DNA from: Tricholoma matsutake
Lineage: Eukaryota; Basidiomycota; Agaricomycetes; Agaricales; Tricholomataceae
Assembly: GCA_026075535.2 (NCBI GenBank)
Contig: AP026547.1
Location: 7,502,001-7,566,000, forward strand
DNA length: 64,000 bases
Reading direction: 5' to 3'
The notes below the pieces were generated by a model. The model ran no database searches. It saw nothing but the letters and a program-made list of their open reading frames with translations, and had not been told where the DNA came from. Position 1 is the stretch's first letter; the number at the start of each line of letters is the position of its first letter. Below are positions 20,282-31,259 of the stretch, one piece after another. A program made the translations under genes and the position numbers.

Positions 20282-21527
20282 GAATGTAGCCAGCATCAAA
20301 TTTCTTCAATGACAAAAGGCACAGCAAACCACTCAAAGTTTACACCAAATGAGGTTAAAATTGTGAACAAAAAACACTTGACCAATTCATTCTAAAGTGA
20401 TCATTGGCAAGAATCCATTGCTCACATTGCAAAGGACTTTTGATTTGAATAAAGAACAGGAATGTGCATGCTGTATAATTGCAAACCATTCATGTAGTGA
20501 CAACCCTGACCAACTAAAAATGAATAAAGCAGGAATGGCAGGAACAGGAAAGACTCTAGTGTTACTTGCACTTATGCATTTTCTTGCCTTGAAAAAAGAA
20601 GCACATCAGTTAGGGATTGTAGCTCCCACAGGAAGTGCTGCAGCACTTTTGGGTGGGTCAACATATCATTACATGTTTGGGATTGATAGTGATGGACAAA
20701 AGATGACAGGTGCCCAACTTGCTCAAATTAAATCATGTTTACAGGGAGTAGACTATATGTTTTTAGATGAAGTCTCAATGCTTTCCTGTTGTGACATGTA
20801 CAGGATCAGTGAGAGGCTAGCAACAACTAATAACAATCCTGAGAGTCCTTTTGGAGGCCTCAATATAATATTTGCAGGAGATTTTGCACAACTGCCTCCT
20901 CCAATTGGAAAAGAGCATGCTGCATTGTACAGCAGAACAGTGGGAATAAATGCTGTATTGCTTCATGATCAAGAATCAGCTATTGGAAAAGCATTCTGGC
21001 ACCAAGTCATCACTGTGGTGATACTGCTACAGAACATGAGACATAGGCATGAATCAAAGGCTGACAGTGCCTTTTGTACAGCTCTGACAAACATGCATTA
21101 CAAAGCATGCACTGCAGCTGATATTGTATTTCTAAAGACATGAATTTCTGCTAACATCACAGGTAGACTTTGTGTTACAGATAAAGAATTTGAAAAAGTG
21201 TCTATAATCACAGCATGGAATGCTCAAAAGGATGAAATTAATTGATTAGGTGTAATGAGGTTTTTGTTGGAGACAAACCAAACATTGTCACACTTCATAT
21301 CTATTGACACAGTTGCTCAAGAGGATGCAGCTGACTCAGGTTTTAAAAATAATTTGAAAACAGCAAGACAACATAAAGTAAAGGATAGAACAATTCCACA
21401 ACACATGCAACAGCAACAATCCACATGTGCAAATTCAAAGCTGATTCCTAGAAAACTGGCCCTATGTGTGGGAATGCCTGTTATGATCTGCACTAACTCT
21501 GCAACTGACACCACAGGCAAAACCTAA
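20282..21527 (+). pseudogene. Helitron-type PIF1-like helicase, N-terminal half
   Basis: Open from 20,397 in one frame broken only by TGA at 21,141 and 21,243. Walker A GMAGTGKT (20,532-20,555), the PIF1-family APTGSAAALLGGSTYHYMFG, Walker B FLDEVSML (20,760 on), FAGDFAQLPPP, then LIPRKLALCVGMPVM. SF1B helicases of this kind unwind DNA for Helitron rolling-circle transposition; no Rep nuclease lies next to it. Weak similarity extends upstream to the E3 end (SNFFNDKRHSKPLKVYTK), so E3 probably inserted in this gene. The sequence stops matching the family after NSAT (about 21,510), just where the partner fragment at 46,345 continues. Confidence 0.82.
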
Positions 21528-21589
21528 GGCAGTGGGCATGGCAGTTGACAGTGCCTGAATCAGTAATTATGTAATATTCCCACAATACT

Positions 21590-22190
21590 TGTTAAGACTA
21601 TAGGTCTTAACTCGACTTGTTCTTTGTTCTGTTCTACTAGGAGGCTTTCCTAGTGTTTCAGGCTCTTTAGCCTTTGCTTGGGTGCTTCCTCAAGCTATCA
21701 CGGTTGTCCGTACTCAGAGGCTTTCTGAGTAAACCATCTGTTCATGTATCACAGTAGGGGACTTTCCCACTGTTGAGTTTGAGGTTATCACAGCTAAGGA
21801 TCTCTTAGACTGTTGAGTTTGAGTGAGTATAAGACTGTAGGTTGAATTAGGTCAAGCTGAAGAATACACAGAGTGTAGCTACAGCTTATATAGTGTTCTA
21901 GGACTATCTATCATCCAATCGGAAGGTGAGATGTTTATCAGGTAAATATAGACAAGAACAATAGAAACAATAGGCCTCATGCCAAGCATGAGGCATCTGA
22001 CATCACAGATCCAATGTCAAGGGTCCAATGTCACAGAATGCTGTGGCACAGCATGTCGATTGACAGCAGTTGGATCAGGGAGTGGGTCTCAATCAGAGTG
22101 AGTCATTTCAAGTCAGAAGGAAAAATGAAATACCTGGTCTTGCCGGCATACATCTGGTCATCCTGGGTTACGATAATGAAAATCGTAACA
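21590..22190 (+). repeat. Solo LTR, copy 1 (601 bp)
   Basis: Starts TGTTAAGACT and ends AATCGTAACA (inverted TGTTA/TAACA), flanked by the perfect 5-bp duplication ATACT (21,585-21,589 and 22,191-22,195). Shares ATCCAATCGGAAGGTGAGAT-like and ACAATAGGCCTCATGCC-like blocks with copy 2 at 29,463. No internal region remains, so LTR-LTR recombination is inferred. Its family is not represented elsewhere in the window. Confidence 0.85.
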
Positions 22191-23097
22191 ATACTAAGGT
22201 TCAGAATAGTGATGGATATGTTCCCGCCACCCCAATCACCACCTGATCACCGTCTCCCATGGTTGATCAACACATGCCAGTCTCAGCTAACGTCATGCTA
22301 TTCCAATCATTCCTGGCCCTTTCCCTTTGCTCTTTTTGGTAGATAACACTTATGCATATATATATAGCGTTAATAAACATTTATTTTCACTTTTACAGCT
22401 ATATTTAACCCATAACAAGCACTCTCTCTGGTTGAGAGGAGGAGGGGGTCTCTTCTCTTCATTGGGGGGGTGGGTCTGTAATGCATGTGTATGGCTGTAT
22501 ATTCATATTTTATAACATGAATGGGGAGGGGGGAATTGGGGAGAATTGACAGAATGAGGGGAGGGGGTACCATCTACTGGGCTTGTACACCATCTACAGC
22601 TATAAAAATGTATGTAGAGTGTATATGGATGTATGTAGAAGTGAGGATTGATGTTGGGAGAGCTGGGGAAAAGGTGCTCTCTGTCAGTGCACTTGTATAG
22701 GTAGGGAGGAGAGGTGGTCACTTACCTGGATACCTAGGCCTTCCCCTTATGATATGCACATGGAAAAAAATATGATGGTCCTGATAAATGACCTGATGGA
22801 CCCACAGAGGCCCTGCAGTTGTAAGGACAGACAGAAAAATAGAGATATACTTACCCTGGAGGTCTTTACACTCCCCCACCTTTCCTAGTGGACTCCAACT
22901 GGAGTCTGACTGGAGTCCACTGGGACTGGTCACCAGCCAACTGCCTGCAAAGTTGCCAGTCCAGTCCCAGTCTGGACTCCAAGTGGAATCCACTCAAACA
23001 CCGGATTCCACTCAGACTGGTCCAGTGGAGTCCAGTGGAGTCCAGTTGAGGTCCAGTTGGAGTCCAGTTGGATTCCACTGAAAAAGTGTTTAAGAAA

Positions 23098-23172
23098 AGG
23101 AATTGAACCCAGATCCCTGTAAGTTGCTTATGTAATTATAATATGCAATATAACCATTACACCACAGTACCT
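23098..23172 (-). other. tRNA-like segment, E4 left arm
   Basis: Minus strand: GTGGTGTAATGG as A-box-like part (about 23,165-23,150) and GGGTTCAATTCC as B-box-like part (23,110-23,099). Confidence 0.55.
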
Positions 23173-23266
23173 TGTGTAAGGTATCATCTATTTGCATTAG
23201 GTACCATGGTGTGGCTGTGTATGACAAAGCATATAGCTGTGTCATCAAATGTGCCAGCTCATCACT

Positions 23267-23303
23267 CACCACCACCACCACCACCACCACCACCACCACC
23301 ACC
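23267..23303 (+). repeat. (CCA)n microsatellite
   Basis: About twelve uninterrupted CAC/CCA triplets inside E4. Confidence 0.9.
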
Positions 23304-23403
23304 ATCGATGCCACCTCCCTCCTCTCCACTCTACCACCACCACCACTGCGTGGACACCCAATCCGCCATCACCACCACCTGCAAACTAGCTGACTGGATG
23401 GAA

Positions 23404-23700
23404 TGCGGGCCCAAATGATGCAGATCGTGTCATTTGGGCCCTATGTAAGTTTTTTTTAAATTTGCTTTTTGTTTTTATAAACTAACTAACCTGTTTCTTT
23501 AGCTTTCTAGGTTATAATCTACTGGTAACAACACCACCACCTGCAAATGAGCCAATGCAGGCCCAAACAATGCAGATCACATCATTTGGGCCCCACATAA
23601 GTTTTTTTCATTTGCTTTTTGTTTTTATAAACTAACTAACTCGTTTCCTTAGTTTTATAGGTTATAATCTATTGGTAATGACACCACCACCTGCAAGATC
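23404..23700 (+). repeat. Two intron-bearing modules in E4
   Basis: Unit 1 has the palindrome GGGCCCAAATGATG..CATTTGGGCCC, then GTAAGT at 23,445, ACTAACTAAC at 23,481-23,490 and CTTTCTAG ending at 23,520 (76 bp, or 68 bp to the TTTAG at 23,512). Unit 2 repeats the pattern, but its 5' site reads ATAAGT. Same module as 13,961-14,409 in the opposite orientation. Confidence 0.72.
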
Positions 23701-24165
23701 ATGAGTGTCTGCAGTCAACAATGATGATGCCACCTACCAGCACCAGGACCCCCAGAATGACCCAGACCCAACGACACCTGTGCCAGCCCCCCCCATCCAA
23801 ACAGGATGTGAGGGTGTCAATAAAGGATAGGAGATGGCAGAGGGGTACCGGGAGACCTGTGGAGCAGGATACCCACCTGGTAGGCACCCACCTACCCCCT
23901 CCCTCGCATGCCACATCACTGACCCCTCCCCCCAACCCCTCCAAACTAGGAGACCCACAAAACTGACAACACACCCACCCCATGCTGACAAGCACAGTGC
24001 ACCTGCTTGTTAGGTGGATGGTGGGTACACCAGGGCTATGATGACCATGGCACCCATCCCCATGCCTACAAGCCTCTGCTCATAGGGTAGATGATGGGTG
24101 CAGCTTGCTACACCAATGGATGCATGCGAGGAGGGGTGGGTCACAACACCCACCCCAGACTGCAT

Positions 24166-24297
24166 CCCCCAACCCCCCCTCCCCTACATTTTGCATGGGG
24201 AGGGGTCTTTATTATTTTTAATTTATCTCTGCCCCCCCCTCTCACATCTTGCAAGAGGGGTATTATACCCACTCCCTCATGTCCTACATGAGGGATG
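24166..24297. repeat. Three GC-rich hairpins in E4
   Basis: CCCCTCCCCTACATTTTGCA.., CCCCCCTCTCACATCTTGCA.. and CTCCCTCATGTCCTACATGA.. with matching 3' arms. Confidence 0.65.
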
Positions 24298-24399
24298 TGG
24301 TTAATTAAAATTTTTTGATCTTAATTGTTTGAAAAATGCCTCCTCAAAGAATATGAAAAGTTGAGTCATAAATAAACCTTATATTGATCCCTAATAAGT

Positions 24400-24485
24400 C
24401 TCCTGTGGCTCAAGTGGTTGAGCACACTTGTTTGGTTTGTCATGTGATTCCTTATGGTGAGGTCTTGAGTTCAATTCCTGCAGTA
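24400..24485 (+). other. tRNA-like segment, E4 right arm
   Basis: TGGCTCAAGTGG (24,406-24,417) within a GCTC..GAGC D-arm, and GAGTTCAATTCC (24,467-24,478). Best-preserved tRNA-like copy; still no acceptor stem. Confidence 0.6.
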
Positions 24486-25250
24486 CACAAATTTATTTTG
24501 TGGGTACTTTATGAAATTCACCAAGTCCAAAGTCCTTTGAGCTCATATCTAATTGACTTATCATTTGGTTGAAATGCATTCCACTCAGACTCCAGTTGGA
24601 CTCCAGTCAGTCCAGTCAGAGTCCACTAGGACAGGTGGGGGACTGTAAAGTACTGTTACCCTGTGACATCCGTGGGGCCAAAGCATTCACTTTCTTCAAT
24701 TCCTAGGTCTAATATAAAGGTATTAAGATTCAGTAAAGGTTATGACAGGGAGAAGATCCTAACTCAACAGGGCATGGGTTCCCCATCAGCAGAGATGAAC
24801 TTTGCTCAGCAGGCTCACACTCTGTACCTTTCATCCAAACATCATCAGTAGATACTTTTGACCTTTGTTTATAGTCTACAATCAACCCATATGGTCTGTA
24901 CTTCATCCTACAAAGTAGGAACTTCACATACTCACCTACTCCATGCCAGCTCATAGAACTCACTAGTGGCCTTATATACAGGCATATGATGTAGTACAAG
25001 TAAATTTAGCACCTTTGAACAGTTCATGAGTCTATAAAAGAGAGGCAGATGGTCAATATATTGAGTTGGGATGTAGTCACTCACCTGGGACCTATAGGAC
25101 TTAGGCTATATCTCAATGTAGTGCAGAGATAATTGTATAATCTTGTATCAATACATATTCCCTGGAGTTGTAGATCATCCAGATAGGAGGTGAGGCCATA
25201 GGATGCACAAGAGTTCAACCAAGTAGTCCCAAAAAGGCAATAATCTGAAG

Positions 25251-27404
25251 ATAACTCACCAGCGTCTCAATGCACTTCTAATTGGAAAGCAGAAGTGAAT
25301 AGAGGGAAGTTAATGCCATAAGCTTCAAGAGGACCAATGTTGATCTGTGGAGGAATGAGGACAAGATACTCAGGAAAGTGTTTATCAGTGGTGTGATCAG
25401 GAGTATGATCAGATGTGACTCAGATCAACTACTGCAATACATTGTTTTGGACATTACTTACTAAGTTACTTGTTTCTGCACGGATTCCCTGCAGTCAAAT
25501 TTATTCCTATGCAAAACACTCTTTTCTATCAACCCCTGCTCTCCATTCAACAGTGCATTGTTTCATTGCCAAGATATTTCATCAGGAAAATCCAACACCA
25601 ACTTATTATGCTTAATGTCTCCTTATTGCACTTAAAGTGGAAATTGAGCAAGATTAAGGAAATGACTGTTAAGGAAATTCTCCTTAGAATAAGTAGGGTT
25701 GTTTCCTGAATTAAGCAAATTCCCCCTTATTCCACTACTTAAACTGCTTTCAGGCAGGTATCTGCTCTTACAGGGCTGCCTAGTCATGTTGATAAGGAAA
25801 CTTAAGCAAAAAAATATGAATAATAAATACATAAGCTACTATGCAGATACAGTGAAGTACATAGTTGACTACAGTTTCATCCCTGCTCCCATTGTTCCCA
25901 TGCTCCTGTTGTTCCTGTTTACCCCACCACCACTCCCCCAGGGACCCCCACTCAACACCCTTTTTCACTACTTCCCAAATGTTCCCCATCAACCCCAATC
26001 ATTTCTGCTCTACGTCACTTCTTCCATTCACCCACCATTATCATGGCAGCCTTGTCACTGCTGTCATTCCACCTGTGATCCACCTCATGAGCAGTTGCTT
26101 GTGTGAGGTGGGTGGTGTGCTGTTTGTTGTTGTTGTTGGGGCATGGCATCATGGTAAGGCTTCACTGTATGGTCATGCCATCTCAATACTAAAAAGAAAA
26201 AACCCCTGTCTTGCTCACAGCAAGACAGTGGGGGGCAAGGGGTGGCAGTGTTTCTTGTGTCATGGTACCCACTTGTTTAGTCCTTGTCCTTTTCATTGGG
26301 TGGTGGTGATGGCCATCCCCTCCTCCCCCTCCCTGTTTCCACCCCATGAGCAGTTGCTCATGGCAGTAGTTGGGGGTGCTGCTGTCATGTCACCCTCCTT
26401 ATTGTGAGCATATGGTCCTGCTGCTACCTAATCATCCCACAAGCAGAGGCTCATGGCAGTGGTGGGGGTTGATCAGAGGGCACCCACTATTGTTGTCAAC
26501 AGTAAAATCACTATCTAAGATTTTTGTTGTTAGTCACAAGGAAATGAAATGAGAAAAGAAGAAAAAAACTCACCTATGGCCCAAGAGATGTCAATGTTTC
26601 TTGAGCCTTTTTTTGTTTTGCCCCATTGCCATCCTCTTCCTGGTCACTGCCCACATTTTTGTCATTTGTCCCTCCTCTCTGTCCCTGTCCCCTGGCATTG
26701 TCATCCCATCTTGTTGCTCCCCATTTCCACCCTGCAAGCAGTTGTTTGCAGTGGGGTGGTGGTGGTTCATTGTTCATTGTTGTTGTCTTCATTGTCCTCT
26801 CTCTTTGTCCCTACATTCCTGTCTCCTGTTTGTTGTTTGTTGTTCCTCTTTCCATTGTCCCTCATCATTGGCTGCTAGCACCTGCAATCCACCCCATGAG
26901 CAGTGGCTTGCAGGGCTAGTATGGGTGCTGGCCATTCATTATCATCCCCATTGTTGTTGCTCCATTATAACTCATCCACCCTGTGAGTTCTCCTGGTCCT
27001 GTCCTGGGTCATTGTCCTAGGCTGCAGTGTACCATCTTGGCACCATCTCATTGTCACAACATAGACAGAACATAGATCTGGCTTGCAGCCACTAGTGGCT
27101 CTGGCTGGCTTGGATATGGATGTGAGAGCAGTGATGGTGTAGAGGTGTGAGGGAGGTGGAAGTGGTGTCTGGGCTGGCTGAGAGGGACTTAGAAGAAACT
27201 TTGAAGACAAGTCAAGCAGTCCTTAAGGCCTTAAGGCCTTACAAGCTCCTTACAGCCTTAATTTGCTTACATGTTGGCTATACTGTTTAGTTGATTATAT
27301 CTGCTTAATGGTCCTAAATTTAAGGGAAAAAATGTACTTATTTTCCTTAACTGGGCTTTAAGCCAAATAAGTAAAATAAGTTGATCCTTGATTTTGCTGA
27401 TGTT
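25251..27404. other. Low-complexity module region, no gene
   Basis: AT-rich DNA to about 25,860 with nothing recognisable, then T/C-rich DNA with palindromes CATGAGCAGTTGCTTGTG-like at 26,083, 26,343, 26,433, 26,733 and 26,893, and a CCCAAGAGATG..TTTCTTGAGCC palindrome at 26,580. Long frames here (for example 25,865-26,407) are Ser/Pro/Leu/Cys-rich translations of simple sequence. The region lies between R3 segments in opposite orientation. Confidence 0.5.
26515..26573 (-). other. Intron-like segment (59 bp)
   Basis: Minus strand: GTGAGTTTTTTTC at the 5' side, GACTAAC branch-like motif (26,534-26,528) and ATCTTAG at the 3' side. The CCCAAGAGATG half of a palindrome ends just upstream of the 5' site. 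Confidence 0.55.
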
Positions 27405-27697
27405 CAAGATTATCACCATTTTGGAACACCTGGTTCAACCTGCTCCCTGGTGCATAGCTTGGCCTCTCCTACTATATGAGTAGGCTATAATTCAAGGGAA
27501 TATGATATTGGGTCCTAAGTTTATTACTACAACAAGTGGTTGAGACACCATTGGCTTTGGGTGAGTGACTGTGCCATGTTCAATTCAATACATTTACTCT
27601 CTATCACTCTTTTATAGACTCATGAACTGTTCAAAGGTGCTAAATTTACTTGTACTACATCATATGCCTGTATATAAGACCACTAGTGTTTTCCATG
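27405..27697 (+). repeat. R3 partial copy, cut by Copia-2
   Basis: Plus-strand counterpart of 24,957-25,250. Intron-like GTGAGTGACT ... TTTTATAG at 27,561-27,617, then ACTCATGAACTGTTCAAAGG as in copy 1. Interrupted at 27,698 by the Copia-2 LTR inside CACTAGTGTTTTCCATG. Confidence 0.65.
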
Positions 27698-28202
27698 TGT
27701 TGGAGCAGACTATATATGCTGCACAGCAGAAGAGACAACAAGTTCCTTACAACCTACCTGGGATTTAGTAAGACTTACAGCTAGGGTTAGCAGAGGTAAG
27801 AACACTGTATTCCTAGTATGGTACAGGTTCTCCTAGTGTTTCAAAGTCTGGTTTTTTTGATTTTTGATATATCTTAACAATGATTGGACAGATTTTTTCT
27901 TTCTGAGGGAGGACCCCCCATTATTTTTCATTCTCTATCCACTCCTAAATTTCATGATTATCTTGACAGTGGGTGGCTGAAATCTTTCCATCCCAGAGAG
28001 GACCCCCCAGTCTTTTGCAAATTCTATCTCCTGTAATATTTTGCTTCAAAACACTAGGTTCTCCTTATATACATAAATATAAGGCAGTCACATGACTCAG
28101 GAATGTGTTTACCACATGTATGTGCAGTAAGCACAGTAACATGTGTATGCTGCATGTATTGCCTCATGTATACAGCATGCATCATGGGGATTAATTTCAA
28201 CA
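27698..28202 (-). repeat. Copia-2 3' LTR (505 bp including a MITE)
   Basis: Ends TGTTGGAGCAGAC and TTAATTTCAACA as on the complement of the Copia-1 LTR. Without the insertion and its duplication it is 274 bp, the same as the Copia-1 5' LTR. Confidence 0.9.
27834..28056. mobile_element. TAGTG-type hAT-like MITE (223 bp) in the Copia-2 LTR
   Basis: TAGTGTTTCAAAG at the left and CTTCAAAACACTA at the right are inverted; GGTTCTCC is duplicated on both sides (27,826-27,833 and 28,057-28,064). The TAGTG start and 8-bp duplication fit hAT elements. The terminus matches the element at 47,798 (TAGTTCTTGAAGGTCTGG). Confidence 0.8.
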
Positions 28203-29457
28203 CCCCCCCCTCAAACTGTACAGTGCTCTAATTTCAAGAGAGTCTCTAAATGTCCTGAATAGGATGGCACCAAGGTTCTTTGTGAACATGTCAGCCAGAT
28301 TATCACTTCCAGGAATGAAAACAACTGTGACTTTGTCATTTTCTATGCATTTGCGGGTATAGTGGTACCAAATGTCTATATGTTTGGTCCTTCTTTCCTG
28401 AACTGGATTTGATCCAATAAAGATGGATCCCTGATTATCAGTGCAGATTGGTACACACTTCAGTATATATCCAAGTTCCTGGAATAAGGACTCTATCCAT
28501 GCTATTTGCCGACAAGTGTCAGAGAGAGCCATATATTCAGCTTCTGTGGATGACAGTGCTACAGTTTTTTGTAAATGGGACTGCCAGCACACAATGCCAC
28601 TCACTAGAGTAGCAAATTAACCCGCTGTAGATCAGTGCTTGACAGTGTCAGCTGCCCAATCAGAATCTGTGAAGGCCTGTAGCCCTTCAGATTTCTCTCC
28701 ATTGTAGACAATATTATATTTCTGGGTTCCCACCAGATAGCGCATTATGTACATCGCTTTGTCTAGATGTTCTTGGCTAGGATTAGCCAAGAATTGTGAC
28801 ATCTTGATTACCATGTAAGTGATATCAGGTCATGTTCTGAGCATCAGATACAATAAAGATCCAATCACAGACTGATATTTTGATCTAAGTGCTGCATTTG
28901 GTGTCACTGTGTTTTCCAATGGTTAGTAACCAGTTGGGAGTGGAGTGGGGGCAACTTTGGCATTTATCATCTCAAACCTCTCGAGCACTTTGGCAAGATA
29001 TTCAGTTTGATTGAGTTTGACTTTATTTGTGGTCTGGGTGATGTGCATGCCTAAGAATTCCATGACTTTTTCAGTACTACAGCACTCCCAATGCTTTAGA
29101 CAAGCATTCTTCTTTTCATCCACAAGTTTCTTGTTCTTCCCCATGAACAAGCCATCATCAACATAGACCAGTGCAATAACAATGCTGCCTGTCTTAGGAT
29201 CCTTGTATATGAAAATGCCGGCATCGGAGCTGGTGCGCACAAACCCAATGGTGTGCATAAATGCCTCTAGCTCTTTCCACCATGTTAGTGAGGCCTGTTT
29301 AAGGCCATACAATGCTTGGCATAAGCACATTACTTTGCACTCTTTTCCCTCAAGTCTGAAACCCTTGGGTTGATCCATATAGATCTCCTCATCTAGTTTG
29401 CCATATAAAAATGCGGTTTTTACATCTAGACCAGTCATATACATGCCTTCTAGAGAT
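28203..29457 (-). pseudogene. Copia-2 reverse transcriptase (C-terminal) and RNase H
   Basis: Minus-strand fragments: MTGLDVKTAFLYGKLDEEIY, CLCQALYGLKQASLTWWKEL, YVDDGLFMGKN (YVDD intact, about 29,165-29,150), then FTDSDWAADTVKH, VALSSTEAEYMALSDTCRQI and SDNLADMFTKNLGA. Stops and frame changes at about 28,620 and 28,830-28,920. At 29,318-29,316 it has CAA where Copia-1 has TGA. Confidence 0.88.
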
Positions 29458-29462
29458 GCAAG

Positions 29463-30192
29463 TGTTAAGGGCAAAGCCTCAACCACTCGATCTAGTCAAT
29501 GTCGTTCGACGAGGTGCTTCCTCAACGAGTCGTTTGGCACTAGTCTTACTCGGAGCATCCAACATAAGATGGGTAGTGCACTCTAGCAGGCCTTCTGCAT
29601 AGAGTTGTTCAGGTTCACGCACTAAGGGGCTTCCTTAGTGGTTTCAAGTAAGTTCGTGAGTTCACAAGTTAAAGCTGTAGATTGCCTAGATCTAAACTAA
29701 GGACATCCCTACTACAAGTTGCAGTATTTATACTAGTAGGGAGGTCCTTATCGTCCAATCAGAAAGGTAGATGTGTATCAGGTAAGAATAGAAACAATAA
29801 GCCTCATGCCTTTCACAAGGCATCCGATATCATGGAGTGCCCCAGTGCAGCATGTCAGGGAATAATAAGAGATAAGCCTCATGCCTAGCATGAGGCATCC
29901 GATGTCAAGGATCCGATGTCAATCGTGAGAGTCTGATGTCACAGACCTCATGTCAAAGGGCTGTTGTATCACAGCATGTGTGGGAATGGGTTTGGGTGCA
30001 TGGAGTCACCATGCGTCAAGGGTGCCTTCCACAGGAAGGGGATCAAATGCATGCAGTCAGCATGCATTGTGCATGTGTCTGGTGTCAAGGACATGCCCTA
30101 GGCATGAATCAGGTAGTGCCTCCTGTCTGGAGGTGATCGTCAGGTTGGTCAGGTCGGTTGGGTTCCATGAGTTACAAGGAAAATTGTAACAG
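29463..30192 (+). repeat. Solo LTR, copy 2 (730 bp), inside Copia-2 RT
   Basis: TGTTAAGGGC ... AATTGTAACA with the perfect 5-bp duplication GCAAG (29,458-29,462 and 30,193-30,197). Same family as 21,590-22,190. Contains nested palindromes CCTCATGCC..GGCATGAGG and repeats of CCGATGTCAAGG. It splits the RT motif LMFALA|SLEGMYM, so it is younger than Copia-2. Confidence 0.88.
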
Positions 30193-31259
30193 CAAGTGCA
30201 AACATGAGGCATATGGTCTCATAGCAGACTACTGGTGAGAAAATCTCATCAAAGTCAACACTTTCAACTTGTGAAAAGCCTTTGGCCATGAGTCTGGCTC
30301 GTTTTCTTCTGTCCGATCTCACAGAGAAAACCCATCTATTTTTGATCATTTTTTGATCATGTGGAAGATTGACAATGTCATAGACTTGTCGCTTGTGAAG
30401 AGCCTCTAATTGCCTGTTTCCACTCAAGTTGCTGCTGCCATGGTAGGCGCACAATATCATGAAATTGGTTTGGAACTTGGCTTATTTTGCTTGATGGTGT
30501 GACCACTTTTGACAACAGCCAGCAAATAAGCTTATCTCCACCTTCCTTGGTTATCTTTTTAATATAACCTGCTTTGTCCTGTTCCCCCATTCAATGATCA
30601 TGTTCTTGATTATTGGAATTGGACACACTCTTGTGGGGTGCCCAACTCGGTCCAGCAACCGGTTCTTGCTGTTGAGATTGTGGTCGTGTTCAGTTATGAT
30701 CCAAATCTTGACCCACAGATCTCTTCCAATATCAATCACGTGCAATGTCTCTCACTATGTCAGAGGGGAGTCGCTTCTCTCCATAGATATTGCCAGGATG
30801 ATTTGGGATGTTCCTCTGCCTGCCTGATTGACAGGGCAATTGCTGCCATTCCTGTTGATCATCACGTCTTGGATGAAAGTCCTCAGTGGTTACTGGAGGT
30901 GGCAGAGGAGGAGTGTCAGTTGCATCATCATGTGCCTTTTGCTCACTTGGTACATCATCATCATCTTTTTCTGATGATGGAGGAAGGGGTGGATTTTGTG
31001 GCAGTATAGAATCATCGCCATCCATTCCAGATGAGTGGTCATCATCTTCTGGTTCTGGAGGTGGAAAATCACCAAGGTCTGTCTTGGCAGGAGTTCTAGC
31101 TCTGGGACAGCATGGGAACAACATTTCATTAAATAGTGCCATAGCACCAATGAATATTGCACCACTAAGTCGCATGAAATGGTATGCTTTAATGCCATCT
31201 TCTAATCCAAGGTATGTCATTAACTCTGATTGAGGAGCTAATGTGGTTGGATGTTTCTC
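30193..31259 (-). pseudogene. Copia-2 RT N-terminus and integrase C-terminal linker
   Basis: Minus strand: integrase tail (about 31,240-30,732: LTPQSELMTYLGLEDGIKAY-like, PPPEPEDDDHSSG, LPCQSGRQRNIPNHPGNIYG), DIGRDLWVK, a stretch absent from Copia-1 (about 30,713-30,578), then GGDKLICWLLSKVVTPSSK, KNRWVFSVRSDRRKRARLM and AKGFSQVESVDFDEIFSPV. Arg codons survive at the site that is TGA 5,359 in Copia-1. Confidence 0.82.

Larger units (their letters stand above)
22859..24655. mobile_element. E4: hAT-like composite element (1,797 bp) with perfect 8-bp TSD
   Basis: Left end GAGGTCTTTACACTCCCCC and right end (reverse complement) CAGTACTTTACAGTCCCCC; both continue into CACCT. TTACCCTG is duplicated at 22,851-22,858 and 24,656-24,663. 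The unoccupied homologous site exists at 42,598-42,605 (minus strand, R3 copy 2). Contents from left: GAGTCC/GGACTCC arrays, tRNA-like (minus), a (CCA)n run, two intron-bearing modules, a palindrome near 24,062, hairpins (24,166-24,297), tRNA-like (plus), GAGTCC arm. Confidence 0.88.
22196..25250 (-). repeat. R3 copy 1: dispersed repeat derived from a spliced gene (E4 nested)
   Basis: The parts at 22,196-22,858 and 24,656-25,250 match the other R3 copies (42,300-43,260; 49,270-49,891; partial at 27,405 and 37,620). On the minus strand there is an intron-like segment at 25,084-25,032 (GTGAGTGAC ... TTTTATAG). Downstream of it lies an open stretch (about 24,960-24,760) reading EYVKFLLCRMKYRPYGLIVD, VSTDDVWMKGTECEPAE and SSLLMGNPCP, with natural composition but no family I recognise. 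E4 inserted exactly at a GTAAGT-like site. Confidence 0.6.

Noticed and set aside
24400..24485. Functional tRNA gene
   Set aside because: A-box and B-box are good, but no acceptor stem closes and no anticodon arm is convincing; the same is true of the other tRNA-like copies.
27835..28055. MULE-type MITE with a 10-bp duplication
   Set aside because: Parsing the ends as TAGTG..CACTA leaves an 8-bp GGTTCTCC duplication and matches the 47,798 element, which fits hAT better.
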